49,963 nucleotides of DNA from JAAFIP01 sp043774625 (GCA_043774625.1 JAYVTG010000118.1:1-49963); one strand, 5' to 3'. Counted from the stretch's first letter, positions 41,197 through 49,554 are shown. Made by a program: numbers and translations. The notes: generated by a model not told the origin, from the letters alone.

Positions 41197-41550
41197 TTAG
41201 TCGCCACGCACACAGCGCGCTACCAATGGTAATGATGGATAGCGCAACAGCGCCTCACGGCCAGATGCGCCCATTTTGAACTGCGCAATCATGCGGACGT
41301 TGCTGTATTCGTTGGGGTTTTTGGCGTCGCTGGCTGACGTGCTGTCCCGATACAGCACGTCGTAACCGCTGGCGCTTTGCAGCGTCACGGCATCGTCAAC
41401 AAATTTGGCAGTGAATTCGATACCGTATTCACAACGGTACAAAGGCAGGAGGTCGGACTTTGCACTTTGTTCAGCTGCGCAGGCACCCAGCAAAGCCGCA
41501 AGTAACAACACTCCAGCCAATGTGATGGTGTCATTCCGGCCTTTTTGCAT
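41197..41550 (-). CDS. Small lipoprotein of unknown function
   Basis: A 117-residue protein starting MQKGRNDTITLAG, with a lipoprotein signal and lipobox LLGACA (Cys about residue 24). The mature part is mixed polar, with two further cysteines (LYRCEYG and VARCVRGD), which could form a disulfide. I do not recognise a family. It is 2 bp from the end of phoX, with no terminator between the two convergent genes. It could share the mltA transcript. Confidence 0.65.
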   Translation of the reverse strand: MQKGRNDTITLAGVLLLAALLGACAAEQSAKSDLLPLYRCEYGIEFTAKFVDDAVTLQSASGYDVLYRDSTSASDAKNPNEYSNVRMIAQFKMGASGREALLRYPSLPLVARCVRGD

Positions 41551-41560
41551 AAATGAGTTT

Positions 41561-41612
41561 GCTATTTTTTTAATAGCTGCTCGCGCACATTCTACGCTGG
41601 CTTTAGGCATAT
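41561..41612 (+). repeat. Dispersed AT-core repeat upstream of the small lipoprotein
   Basis: GCTATTTTTTTAATAGCTGC then TCGCGCACATTCTACGCTGGCT, a near-consensus copy in the gap between mltA and the lipoprotein gene. Confidence 0.9.
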
Positions 41613-41695
41613 TTAGCATACAAATTCTGTTGATGGTGCCGTTCCGTTGTCTACTTCTATCCAATGCGCCGTTCGTCTTGTAGTACCTGTGGGCA

Positions 41696-42931
41696 TCACG
41701 GCTTGGGCCACAGCACCCACAGCCTGAGCGACTGCTTGATACGCCCCGCCAGATCGCCCGCCTCTGTGCCCCAGCCGGTAAAGTAGTCTGCCCGCACTGC
41801 ACCCAGTATGGCGCTGCCCGTGTCCTGTGCCAATACCAGGCGCTGCAATTGCGTCTGCGGACCATTGCTGGCCAACCAGACGGGCGCGCCATATGGAATG
41901 CTGCCAGCATCTACAGCGATAGACCGGCCTGGAGTGAGCGCCACGCCCTGCGCACCTTTGGGGCCCAGTGACGCGTCTTGCTCGGGCAGCGGCTCTTCAC
42001 GAAAGAACACCACGCGCGGGTTGCTCCACAGCATCTCGTTCACCCGTTTGGGGTTGGCAACAATCCAGGCCTTGATGCCCGGCCACGACGCGTCTTTGAT
42101 GGCTCCCTGGTCCAGCAGCCAGCGGCCTACTGATTTATAAGGCTGGTCGTTGGTGGCCGCGTAGGCGATGCGCACCGTTTTTTGGCTGCCGTCAGGCTCG
42201 GTGACGCGTACACGGCCTGAGCCTTGAATTTGTAACACCAGCGCATCTACCGGGTCGGCCAGGTAGACAATGGCACGGCCTTGCAAAGCTGCGCGTGCCT
42301 CGGGCAGGGTATCCATCTCCTGGCGGCTGAACCAGGGCTTGCGAGTGCCCAGACTGGCAGGCGGGCGGTACAAGGGAACGCCAAAGCTGGCGCTGGGGTT
42401 ACGACTACCCGCAAACAGGGGTTCGTAATATGCGGTCAGCAAGCCGTCGCCATTACCTGCAGCAGTAACAGTAGCGCCAGTTGCAACTGGGGTGCCGTTA
42501 CCAGCGGTCAGGGGCTCAACCTTGTAGGGCTGCAAACGGGTCATCATCCAGGCCATTTGCTCGCTGGCCGTGGCAATGGACAGGCGGCGCACGTCGGGGC
42601 ACAGGCTGGCCAGTGCCGTGGTGCTGCGTTCGCAGCTTTTGAGCCATGCGTTCCAGGCCTCGTGTAACTGGTCTTCTCCCCAGCCGGGCAGTTCGGCCCA
42701 GCGCACCGGACGCCAAAGGCTTTTGACCTGCACGATAGGCACCCCCAGCGGGGCGCTATCTGTGGGCAAGCCTGTGCTGGGCGGACTAGACGTGCCAGGA
42801 GGTGCCGTGGGTAGCTCACTGGGCTTGGCTGGGGGGCTGGGTGCGGGCGTGCTGACGCAACCAAGCAAGGCCCCTACAATCAAAATCGGAAATAAAAATC
42901 TGAGTTGAATCGTTATTAGGAGTTGTCTCAT
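41696..42931 (-). CDS. mltA: Membrane-bound lytic murein transglycosylase A
   Basis: Cleaves peptidoglycan glycan strands, leaving 1,6-anhydro-muropeptides. An outer-membrane lipoprotein of 411 residues with lipobox ALLGC (near residue 22) and a Pro/Ser-rich linker. The MltA domain has LLTAYYEPLFAGSR, FGVPLYRPP, VYLADPVDALVLQIQGSGRV and the C-terminal 3D domain VLAQDTGSAILGAVRADYFTGWG, with catalytic-type Asp residues. ATGs at 42931 and 42940 are both possible. The first overlaps, on the other strand, the start codon of a small ORF. The ribosome site is weak. Confidence 0.9.
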   Translation of the reverse strand: MRQLLITIQLRFLFPILIVGALLGCVSTPAPSPPAKPSELPTAPPGTSSPPSTGLPTDSAPLGVPIVQVKSLWRPVRWAELPGWGEDQLHEAWNAWLKSCERSTTALASLCPDVRRLSIATASEQMAWMMTRLQPYKVEPLTAGNGTPVATGATVTAAGNGDGLLTAYYEPLFAGSRNPSASFGVPLYRPPASLGTRKPWFSRQEMDTLPEARAALQGRAIVYLADPVDALVLQIQGSGRVRVTEPDGSQKTVRIAYAATNDQPYKSVGRWLLDQGAIKDASWPGIKAWIVANPKRVNEMLWSNPRVVFFREEPLPEQDASLGPKGAQGVALTPGRSIAVDAGSIPYGAPVWLASNGPQTQLQRLVLAQDTGSAILGAVRADYFTGWGTEAGDLAGRIKQSLRLWVLWPKP

Positions 42932-43049
42932 GGTCCTCATTGTGCTTGAAGCGCTGGGAGCGTTGTTACTATTGGTGCTGATCGTCTGGTGGACCATGTT
43001 TTCGGGCCGCAAAAAAGGCGAGCCACCCAACCAGGATGACGCGCCTTGA
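42930..43049 (+). CDS. Small single-pass membrane peptide (39 residues)
   Basis: An unannotated-size ORF: MVLIVLEALGALLLLVLIVW forms one long hydrophobic helix, followed by WTMFSGRKKGEPPNQDDAP, a short charged tail. AGGAG lies seven bases before the ATG, a better ribosome site than that of mltA on the other strand. Its start codon and the mltA start codon share the tetramer CATG, so the two genes are divergent from the same point. Topology would put the charged tail in the cytoplasm by the positive-inside rule. Function is unknown; a link to the murein or M48 neighbours is only positional. Confidence 0.6.
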   Translation: MVLIVLEALGALLLLVLIVWWTMFSGRKKGEPPNQDDAP

Positions 43050-43096
43050 TGGCTGTGCATGGTAGCTCTCACCCGGCACCACATGCTTTGCCTGCT

Positions 43097-43918
43097 TTAG
43101 TTTTTGGGCGCTTTCTGGTACAGCGGCATCACCACGTTAGCCACTTGCGCCAGGTCTTGCTGTCTGGTTTCGGGCGATGGGTGGGTGCTTAAAAATTCGG
43201 GCGGACGACCACCCCCCAGCTTGTTCATCTTGGTCCACAAGCTCACAGCAGCACGGGGGTCATAACCTGCGCGGGCTGCCAGCTCCAAGCCCATGTCGTC
43301 CGCCTCGCGCTCAGCGCGGCGGCTATGCTTAAGGCCCACGCCCACCTGCAAAGCTTGCCCAGTCACGGTTTGCACACCCTGGCTACCCGAGGCAATGCCT
43401 GCAATCATGGCCAGAGCACCCAAGCCCTGCTGCTCGGAAATCTGCTCTCGCACATGCTCGCGTAAGGCATGCGCCATCTCGTGGCCCATCACCGCCGCCA
43501 GCTCGTCGTCGGTGAGTTGCAGCTTGGTGATGAGGGCTGAATACACGGCAATCTTGCCGCCCGCCATGCAAAAAGCATTCACCTGGTCGCTTTGTAGCAG
43601 GTTGGTTTCCCATTTCCAGCCGGTCGCATCGGGGCGAAACACCGCTGCCTGTGGGATCAGCCGGTTGGCAATTGCACGCACGCGCGCCAGCATGGCCTGG
43701 TCACGGTTCAGCTCGCCTTTGGCATTAGCTTCGCCCATCATCTTGGCATAGGCCTGTGCAGACTGCGCATCTACCGCTTCACGGCTCACCGACATTTGCT
43801 GGCTGCGCGTCACGCCTACGGTGCCAGGCTGTGTGGTTTGCACGGACTGGCAACCCGCCATCAGCGCCAACAATGCGCTTAACAGCGCCGCCCGGACAGC
43901 GTGTTGTATGTGCTTCAT
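43097..43918 (-). CDS. M48-family zinc metalloprotease lipoprotein
   Basis: A periplasmic peptidase of 273 residues with a lipoprotein signal (lipobox LMAGC near residue 23). The zinc site is MGHEMAHALREH (HExxH), with the third ligand in RRAEREADDMGLELAARAGYDP. Relatives such as LoiP and BepA help in outer-membrane protein quality control. The start is ATG 43918, with GAGGA eight bases upstream; a GTG one codon earlier is in frame. It ends at 43097, and the small membrane ORF is convergent with it. Confidence 0.92.
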   Translation of the reverse strand: MKHIQHAVRAALLSALLALMAGCQSVQTTQPGTVGVTRSQQMSVSREAVDAQSAQAYAKMMGEANAKGELNRDQAMLARVRAIANRLIPQAAVFRPDATGWKWETNLLQSDQVNAFCMAGGKIAVYSALITKLQLTDDELAAVMGHEMAHALREHVREQISEQQGLGALAMIAGIASGSQGVQTVTGQALQVGVGLKHSRRAEREADDMGLELAARAGYDPRAAVSLWTKMNKLGGGRPPEFLSTHPSPETRQQDLAQVANVVMPLYQKAPKN

Positions 43919-43947
43919 CACGTTTTCCTCACAAAAAAACGCATATT

Positions 43948-43988
43948 CCAGCGTGGGATATGCGTGAGCAGCTATTTAATTAATAGCA
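43948..43988 (-). repeat. Dispersed AT-core repeat between the peroxiredoxin and M48 genes
   Basis: The plus strand reads CCAGCGTGGGATATGCGTGA then GCAGCTATTTAATTAATAGC. The AT dyad GCTATT/AATAGC is perfect. Confidence 0.9.
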
Positions 43989-44019
43989 ACCTATTTGCCA
44001 CCAAGAAGTGGCGCCCGCT

Positions 44020-44526
44020 TTAGGCCTTGGCCTGAGCGAGCAGGGTAGCGCCGTCGCTCACTTCAAATTTGCCGGGGCCTTCAATGTTCAGAGTACTGAC
44101 TTTGCCGTCTTTGACCAACATGGAATAACGGTTGGAACGCAAGCCCAGACCCTTGCCGGAAAGATCCAGGGTCAAGCCGGTAGCCTTGGCAAAGGCAGCG
44201 TCACCATCGGCCAGCATGCGGACTTTAGTGCCAGTTTTTTGGTCACGCGCCCAGGCACCCATTACAAAAGCATCGTTCACGCTGACACACCAGATTTCGT
44301 CCACGCCAGCAGCTTTGAATTCGCTGAATTTTTCGACATAGCTGGGTACGTGTTTAGCCGAGCATGTAGGTGTAAACGCGCCTGGCAAGGCAAACAGGGC
44401 AATGGTCTTGCCAGCGGTGGCTTTGGCCACGTCTACCGGGTTAGGGCCAATGCTGCAGCCGTCGCCTTCGACTTCTAAAAACTCCATCAAAGTACTTGCT
44501 GGTAATGTGTCGCCGATTTTGATCAT
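44020..44526 (-). CDS. Peroxiredoxin, Prx5-like
   Basis: A 168-residue thiol peroxidase. The active-site region is LFALPGAFTPTCSAKHVPSYV, with peroxidatic Cys in PTCS, and the family Arg lies downstream. VDEIWCVSVNDAFVMGAWARD is typical of the Prx5 subgroup. It removes hydrogen peroxide and alkyl peroxides, probably with glutaredoxin or thioredoxin as donor. AGGAG is eight bases upstream of the ATG. It follows the ribosomal terminator, so it has its own promoter. Confidence 0.93.
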   Translation of the reverse strand: MIKIGDTLPASTLMEFLEVEGDGCSIGPNPVDVAKATAGKTIALFALPGAFTPTCSAKHVPSYVEKFSEFKAAGVDEIWCVSVNDAFVMGAWARDQKTGTKVRMLADGDAAFAKATGLTLDLSGKGLGLRSNRYSMLVKDGKVSTLNIEGPGKFEVSDGATLLAQAKA

Positions 44527-44600
44527 GTTGATTTCTCCTGGTAGTTGATGAGACCACTTGATTATCGCTGTTACAGAGCAAGTTTGCTTTTGGCAAATAA

Positions 44601-44630
44601 AAAGCCCGCATGGCGAACCAAGCGGGCTTT
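44601..44630 (-). terminator. Rho-independent terminator after rpsQ
   Basis: A 9-bp perfect stem AAAGCCCGC/GCGGGCTTT with a 12-base loop. On the minus strand the stem is followed by TTATTTGCC, giving a T-rich tail. It ends the ribosomal protein transcript 22 bp after the rpsQ stop. Confidence 0.88.
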
Positions 44631-44652
44631 ACAGGGAATTGCAACCGGAGAA

Positions 44653-44922
44653 TTAGACCAGTTCGGCTTTCTGTACCAAGCGGGTGACAACCCAGTTCTT
44701 GGTTTTAGAGATCGGACGGCTTTCGGTGATCTCGATGGTGTCGCCCATTTTGTACTCACCCTTTTCGTCATGGGCGTGGTACTTGCTCGACTTACCAACG
44801 ATTTTTCCGTACAGCTCGTGCTTGACGCGACGCTCGATCAAAACCGTCACGGTTTTGGTGCGCTTGTCGCTCACTACCTTGCCAATCAAGGTGCGCTTTA
44901 GAGAAGGTTTAGCTTCAGTCAT
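44653..44922 (-). CDS. rpsQ: Ribosomal protein uS17
   Basis: An 89-residue 30S protein with the S17 core KRTLIGKVVSDKRTKTVTVL and GDTIEITESRPISKTKNWVV. Last gene of the S10-type cluster in this window; a terminator follows and rplN is not next, so the spc-type genes are in a separate unit. Confidence 0.97.
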   Translation of the reverse strand: MTEAKPSLKRTLIGKVVSDKRTKTVTVLIERRVKHELYGKIVGKSSKYHAHDEKGEYKMGDTIEITESRPISKTKNWVVTRLVQKAELV

Positions 44923-44935
44923 GTTTGCTCCTTAA

Positions 44936-45130
44936 TTATTTAGCAACTTGCTTTTGGGCAAGAATGGTTTTGGCACGTGCAATAGAGCGGCGTGTAATAC
45001 GTAATTGCGTGGTGTCGTTCAATTGTTGTGTGGCTTTTTGCATACGCAGGCCAAAGTGGGCTTTTTGTAGCTCTTTGACTTCGGTTTGCAGGCCAGCAAC
45101 GTCCTTTTGGCGCAGTTCAGCAGCTTTCAT
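44936..45130 (-). CDS. rpmC: Ribosomal protein uL29
   Basis: A 64-residue 50S protein near the exit tunnel, opening MKAAELRQKDVAGLQ and containing KAHFGLRMQKATQQL and the conserved RRSIARAKTIL. 13 bp from rpsQ, in the usual order. Confidence 0.96.
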   Translation of the reverse strand: MKAAELRQKDVAGLQTEVKELQKAHFGLRMQKATQQLNDTTQLRITRRSIARAKTILAQKQVAK

Positions 45131-45147
45131 TTCTTCAATCTCCTGAA

Positions 45148-45564
45148 TTATTGGCCAAGCATGCGTGCCACAAACGTGGTGCGCAGGGGCAGCTTTGCAG
45201 CAGCCAGGGTGAACGCTTCGCGGGCCAGTTCTTCTGGCACGCCCACGATTTCGTACAGCACTTTACCGGGCTGAATTTCAGCCACGTAGTACTCTGGGTT
45301 ACCTTTGCCGTTACCCATACGCACTTCAGCAGGCTTGTGGGAAATGGGCTTGTCCGGGAAGACGCGGATCCAGATACGACCACCGCGTTTGACGTGACGC
45401 GAAATCGCGCGACGTGCAGCTTCGATTTGGCGCGCTGTGAGGCGGCCACGGTCAGTAGACTTCAGACCGAAATCACCGAAAGCTACGGAGTTACCCCGTG
45501 TAGCGACGCCAGTGTTACGGCCTTTTTGCTCTTTGCGGTATTTCCGGCGAGCGGGTTGCAGCAT
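45148..45564 (-). CDS. rplP: Ribosomal protein uL16
   Basis: A 138-residue 50S protein that helps form the tRNA-binding site. It opens MLQPARRKYRKEQKGRN and has the motifs GRLTARQIEAARRAISRH, IWIRVFPDKPISHKPAE and MGNGKGNPEYYVAEI. It is 2 bp downstream of rpsC. Confidence 0.98.
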   Translation of the reverse strand: MLQPARRKYRKEQKGRNTGVATRGNSVAFGDFGLKSTDRGRLTARQIEAARRAISRHVKRGGRIWIRVFPDKPISHKPAEVRMGNGKGNPEYYVAEIQPGKVLYEIVGVPEELAREAFTLAAAKLPLRTTFVARMLGQ

Positions 45565-45566
45565 AG

Positions 45567-46463
45567 TTATTCTCCTTTACCGTCCGCTGGTGCGGCAGCG
45601 GGCGCGACCACTTTACGTACGCGCTTAACGGTAGTTGTTACGGCTTCAGCAGGCTTGTCGCTGCCATCAGCCGGAGCAGTGTTCGTGCCAGCAGGGCGGC
45701 GTGCGCCGGTACGTGCTGGTGGACGATCACCTTGAGGACGGTCACCGCCTGGACGGCCTGGGCCATCACGACGTGGACCACGTGGGCGACGCTCTTCTTC
45801 TGGACGCGGTGTTTCCACTGCAGGCAGATCGTTGCGACCCAATGTGTCACCCTTATAAACCCAGACCTTCACGCCAATAATGCCGTAAGTAGTGCTGGCT
45901 TCAGAAGTGCCATAGTCGATATCGGCGCGCAAGGTGTGAAGAGGCACGCGACCTTCGCGGTACCACTCACAACGAGCAATTTCAATACCGTTCAAACGGC
46001 CAGAGCTCATGATCTTGATGCCCAAGGCGCCCAAACGCATGGCGTTTTGCATGGCGCGCTTCATGGCACGGCGGAACATAATGCGCTTTTCCAGCTGCTG
46101 GGTGATGCTGTCAGCGATCAGTTTGGCATCGATCTCGGGCTTGCGCACTTCTTCGATGTTGACTGCCACTGGCACGCCCAACTTGGCAGCCAGGTCGCGC
46201 TTCAAGTTTTCGATGTCCTCGCCTTTTTTGCCGATCACCACGCCCGGACGCGCCGAGAAAATTGTGATGCGGGCATTTTTGGCAGGGCGCTCGATCAAAA
46301 CGCGCGACACTGCCGCGTTTTTGAGTTTAGCTTTGAGGTATTCGCGTACCTTGATGTCTTCAGCAAGCATGCCAGCGAAATCGCTGTTGCTGGCGTACCA
46401 GCGGCTAGACCAATTACGGCTCACCGACAGACGGAAACCGGTTGGGTGGATTTTTTGTCCCAT
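45567..46463 (-). CDS. rpsC: Ribosomal protein uS3 with an extended C-terminus
   Basis: A 30S protein at the mRNA entry site. The first 215 or so residues are the S3 core (MGQKIHPTGFRLSVSRNWSS, the KH domain with GVVIGKKGEDIENLK, and INIEEVRKPEI-like NIEEVRKPEIDAKLI). At 298 residues it is about 65 longer than E. coli S3. The extra tail is rich in Arg, Gly, Pro and Ala (RRPRGPRRDGPGRPGGDRP), then PAEAVTTTVKRVRKVVAP. Such tails are common in Burkholderiales. Confidence 0.97.
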   Translation of the reverse strand: MGQKIHPTGFRLSVSRNWSSRWYASNSDFAGMLAEDIKVREYLKAKLKNAAVSRVLIERPAKNARITIFSARPGVVIGKKGEDIENLKRDLAAKLGVPVAVNIEEVRKPEIDAKLIADSITQQLEKRIMFRRAMKRAMQNAMRLGALGIKIMSSGRLNGIEIARCEWYREGRVPLHTLRADIDYGTSEASTTYGIIGVKVWVYKGDTLGRNDLPAVETPRPEEERRPRGPRRDGPGRPGGDRPQGDRPPARTGARRPAGTNTAPADGSDKPAEAVTTTVKRVRKVVAPAAAPADGKGE

Positions 46464-46478
46464 AGTATTTCAGTCCTT

Positions 46479-46808
46479 TCAGTTGCCGACTGTCACGTAC
46501 ACGTGGCAGGTAGGCTTGCTGATACGGTTACCACGCCCCTTGGCGTTGGCAGTAAAGCGCTTGAGTGTGGTGCCTTGCTCAACGTAGATGGTTTTCACCT
46601 TCAGTTCGTCGATGTCAGCGCCGTCGTTGTGTTCAGCGTTGGCAATAGCAGACTCTAGAACCTTCTTGATGATCACGGCAGCTTTTTTCTGCGTGAATTC
46701 CAAGACGTTCAAAGCCTGGTCTACTTTTTTGCCGCGAATCAGGTCAGCTACCAAACGGCCTTTATCGACCGAGAGGCGCACACCGCGCAGAGTTGCTTTT
46801 GTTTCCAT
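46479..46808 (-). CDS. rplV: Ribosomal protein uL22
   Basis: A 109-residue 50S tunnel protein: METKATLRGVRLSVDKGRLV, then AADLIRGK-like VADLIRGKKVDQAL, and KRFTANAKGRGNRISKPTCH forming the tunnel loop. It lies between rpsS and rpsC as expected. Confidence 0.98.
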   Translation of the reverse strand: METKATLRGVRLSVDKGRLVADLIRGKKVDQALNVLEFTQKKAAVIIKKVLESAIANAEHNDGADIDELKVKTIYVEQGTTLKRFTANAKGRGNRISKPTCHVYVTVGN

Positions 46809-46818
46809 GTGCGGCTCC

Positions 46819-47097
46819 TTACTTCTTCACCACTTTTTTATCGGCCGGGTGGCCTTTAAAAGTGCGTGTCAGGGCAAATTCACCGAGCTTGTGGCCAACC
46901 ATCTGGTCTGTCACGTACACGGGAATGTGCTGCTTGCCATTGTGAACACCGATCGTCAGGCCAATGAATTCTGGAAGAATCATCGAGCGGCGCGACCAGG
47001 TTTTCACTGGCTTTTTGTCTTTGATAGCGACAGCCTTTTCAACCTTGGCCATCAGGTGATGGTCAACGAATGGGCCTTTTTTGAGAGAACGTGTCAT
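46819..47097 (-). CDS. rpsS: Ribosomal protein uS19
   Basis: A 92-residue 30S head protein: MTRSLKKGPFVDHHLM, TWSRRSMILPEFIG and HKLGEFALTRTFKGH are standard S19 motifs. 12 bp after rplB. Confidence 0.98.
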   Translation of the reverse strand: MTRSLKKGPFVDHHLMAKVEKAVAIKDKKPVKTWSRRSMILPEFIGLTIGVHNGKQHIPVYVTDQMVGHKLGEFALTRTFKGHPADKKVVKK

Positions 47098-47109
47098 TAC
47101 AGTGCCCCC

Positions 47110-47937
47110 TTATTTCTTGCGACGCGAGACGATCATGACTTGCGTGCGTTTGTTGTTACGGGTACGGTAACCTTTGGTCAGGTTACCCCATGGATCGACT
47201 GCATGACGACCTTCTCCGGTGCGGCCTTCGCCGCCGCCGTGTGGGTGGTCTACCGGGTTCATGGCAACACCGCGCACGGTTGGGCGAATACCCATCCAGC
47301 GCTTGACACCGGCTTTACCCAGACGACGCAGACTGTGCTCTTCGTTGGCCACTTCGCCAATGGTAGCGCGGCAGTCAACGTGGATCTTGCGAACTTCGCC
47401 CGAGCGCAAACGCACCTGAGCGTAGATGCCCTCGCGAGCCAGCAAAGTAGCAGAGCCACCAGCTGAACGCACGATTTGTGCACCCTTGCCAATTTGCATT
47501 TCAACGCAGTGAATGGTTGAACCCACAGGAACGTTGCGAATAGGCAGACAGTTTCCAGCACGGATGGGCGCCTCAGAGCCACTCATCAGCGTAGCACCGA
47601 CTTCAACGCCACGCGGGGCAATGATGTAGGTGCGCTCGCCGTCAGCGTAGCAAAGCAATGCAATGTGTGCAGTGCGGTTGGGGTCGTACTCGATACGCTC
47701 CACTTTGGCCGGAATACCGTCCTTGTGGTTACGCTTGAAGTCCACCACGCGGTAGTGGTGTTTGTGACCGCCGCCTTTGTGGCGAGTGGTCACGTGACCG
47801 TTGTTGTTGCGACCCGCTTTTTGAATTTGCGGCTCTAACAACGCTGCGTGCGGAGCACCTTTGTACAGGTGGTCACGCGTTACTTTCACCACGCCACGAC
47901 GACCTGGTGAGGTTGGTTTCATTTTAATGACAGCCAT
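47110..47937 (-). CDS. rplB: Ribosomal protein uL2
   Basis: A 275-residue 50S protein needed for peptidyl transfer and subunit joining. It shows the signature GGGHKHHYRVVDFKRN, and PTVRGVAMNPVDHPHGGGEG with the conserved His at the peptidyl transferase region. 2 bp separate it from rplW. Confidence 0.98.
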   Translation of the reverse strand: MAVIKMKPTSPGRRGVVKVTRDHLYKGAPHAALLEPQIQKAGRNNNGHVTTRHKGGGHKHHYRVVDFKRNHKDGIPAKVERIEYDPNRTAHIALLCYADGERTYIIAPRGVEVGATLMSGSEAPIRAGNCLPIRNVPVGSTIHCVEMQIGKGAQIVRSAGGSATLLAREGIYAQVRLRSGEVRKIHVDCRATIGEVANEEHSLRRLGKAGVKRWMGIRPTVRGVAMNPVDHPHGGGEGRTGEGRHAVDPWGNLTKGYRTRNNKRTQVMIVSRRKK

Positions 47938-47939
47938 GA

Positions 47940-48260
47940 TTACGCAGCCTCCCCGCCAATGTTCAACTCTTGTCCGGGCTTGAGCGTGACATATGCTTTA
48001 CGCAGGTTGTCACGACGGCCGGTGGACTTGCCAAAACGCTTAGTTTTGCCTTTGATGTTGACTGTCGAAATACCTTTGACTTCGACTTTGAACATTAGCT
48101 CCACAGCAGCCTTGATCTCTGGCTTGGTGGCGTCTTGCAAAACTTTGAAGGTCACGGTATTGGACTTGTCAGCGATCATGGTGGCCTTTTCAGACACCAG
48201 GGGCGCTACCAGGACCTGCATCAAACGGCCTTCGTCAAATTTCATGATAGAGGCGCTCAT
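47940..48260 (-). CDS. rplW: Ribosomal protein uL23
   Basis: A 106-residue 50S protein at the tunnel exit that docks SRP and trigger factor. FDEGRLMQVLVAPLVSEKAT and VKGISTVNIKGKTKRFGKS are typical. The start overlaps the rplD stop (ATGA). A second ATG at 48245 (MKFDEGRL) is in frame and could be the true start. Confidence 0.97.
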   Translation of the reverse strand: MSASIMKFDEGRLMQVLVAPLVSEKATMIADKSNTVTFKVLQDATKPEIKAAVELMFKVEVKGISTVNIKGKTKRFGKSTGRRDNLRKAYVTLKPGQELNIGGEAA

Positions 48261-48877
48261 GCGAACATCTCCTTGAGTTTTTCTACAGCAGCCTTGGTGA
48301 CCAAGACTTTCTTGTAGTGCACCAGGGACAGCGGGTCTGCATAACGCGGCTCAACGACGAGTACGTTGGGCAAGTTGCGCGATGCCAGGTACAGGTTTTC
48401 GTCAACTTCGTCGGCAATCACCATGACGGATTGCAGATTCATGGCTTTGAGCTGGGCAGCAAATGCCTTGGTCTTGGGGCTGTCCACTTTCATGGATTCG
48501 ACCACAGCGATACGGCCTTCACGAGCCAACTGGGAGAAGATGCTGGCCATGCCGGCGCGGTACATCTTCTTATTGATTTTTTGAGTGAAGTTTTCGTCCG
48601 GCATGTTCGGGAAAATACGACCACCTCCACGCCACAGCGGGGAAGATGTCATACCTGCACGAGCGCGACCAGTACCTTTTTGTTTAAAAGGTTTTTTGGT
48701 CGAGTGCTTGACCTGCTCACGGTCTTTTTGGGCGCGTGTACCTTGGCGTGCATTGGCTTGAAAAGCCACGACGATCTGGTGAATCAAGGATTCGTTGTAG
48801 TCACGGCCAAATACGGTTTCTGGGGCATCTACTTTTGATGCCGCCAAGCCTTGGGCGTTGAGAAGTTCGAGTTGCAT
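48257..48877 (-). CDS. rplD: Ribosomal protein uL4
   Basis: A 206-residue 50S protein lining the tunnel. RQGTRAQKDREQVKHSTKKP and GTGRARAGMTSSPLWRGGG are the conserved L4 loop. In E. coli L4 represses its own operon through the leader. Its start overlaps the rplC stop by one base (TAATG). Confidence 0.98.
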   Translation of the reverse strand: MQLELLNAQGLAASKVDAPETVFGRDYNESLIHQIVVAFQANARQGTRAQKDREQVKHSTKKPFKQKGTGRARAGMTSSPLWRGGGRIFPNMPDENFTQKINKKMYRAGMASIFSQLAREGRIAVVESMKVDSPKTKAFAAQLKAMNLQSVMVIADEVDENLYLASRNLPNVLVVEPRYADPLSLVHYKKVLVTKAAVEKLKEMFA

Positions 48878-49554
48878 TATTTAGCACCTTTCGCTTCGGG
48901 TTTTGCCTTGACGGCATGACGCACGGTCACGAAACCGCCCTTAGAACCAGGAATTGCGCCTTTGATGAGCAATAACTGGCGGGCTTCGTCGATACGGATC
49001 ACGTCGAGGTTTTGAATGGATTTGGTAACGTCGCCCATATGGCCAGACATACGCTTGCCAGGGAAAACGCGACCAGGATCTTGCGCCATCGAGATCGAGC
49101 CGGGTACGTTGTGCGAACGGCTGTTACCGTGCGACGCGCGCTGCGACTTGAAATTGTGACGCTTGATAGTGCCCTGAAAGCCCTTACCAATGGATGTACC
49201 TTGCACATCGACCAGTTGGCCTGCCGTAAACACGGCGCTCACGGGGACCACACTGCCAGCTGCATGCTGTGCAGCGACATCAGCAGTCACGCGGAACTCT
49301 TGCGTTATTTCGCCGGCTTCTACGCCAGCTTTGGCCAAATGGCCTGCGATGGGCTTAGACACACGCGATGCACGGCGTGCGCCAAATGTTACCTGTAGGG
49401 CAACGTAGCCATCATTTTCTGGGGTCTTAACTTGCGTCACACGGTTGTTAGACACATCGACCACAGTGACAGGAACTGAATCCCCATCATCCGTGAACAC
49501 ACGCATCATACCAACTTTGCGACCAAGCAAACCCAAACGGGTGCTTAGACTCAT
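48877..49554 (-). CDS. rplC: Ribosomal protein uL3
   Basis: A 225-residue 50S protein. It opens MSLSTRLGLLGRKVGMMRVF and has GTSIGKGFQGTIKRHNFK and GRVFPGKRMSGHMG, the L3 core. ATG 49554 is chosen because GGAG lies seven bases upstream; the frame is open a further ten codons without a site. It is the first gene of this transcript in the window: rpsJ, normally just before it, is not present between here and the mobile-element-like sequence at the window edge. Confidence 0.97.
   Translation of the reverse strand: MSLSTRLGLLGRKVGMMRVFTDDGDSVPVTVVDVSNNRVTQVKTPENDGYVALQVTFGARRASRVSKPIAGHLAKAGVEAGEITQEFRVTADVAAQHAAGSVVPVSAVFTAGQLVDVQGTSIGKGFQGTIKRHNFKSQRASHGNSRSHNVPGSISMAQDPGRVFPGKRMSGHMGDVTKSIQNLDVIRIDEARQLLLIKGAIPGSKGGFVTVRHAVKAKPEAKGAK

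Noticed and set aside
42447..42490. A possible degenerate repeat copy in mltA (around VATGATVTAAGNGDG)
   Set aside because: Only short stretches resemble the AT-core repeat, and the conserved TGCTCGCGC and CGCTGGCT blocks are absent.
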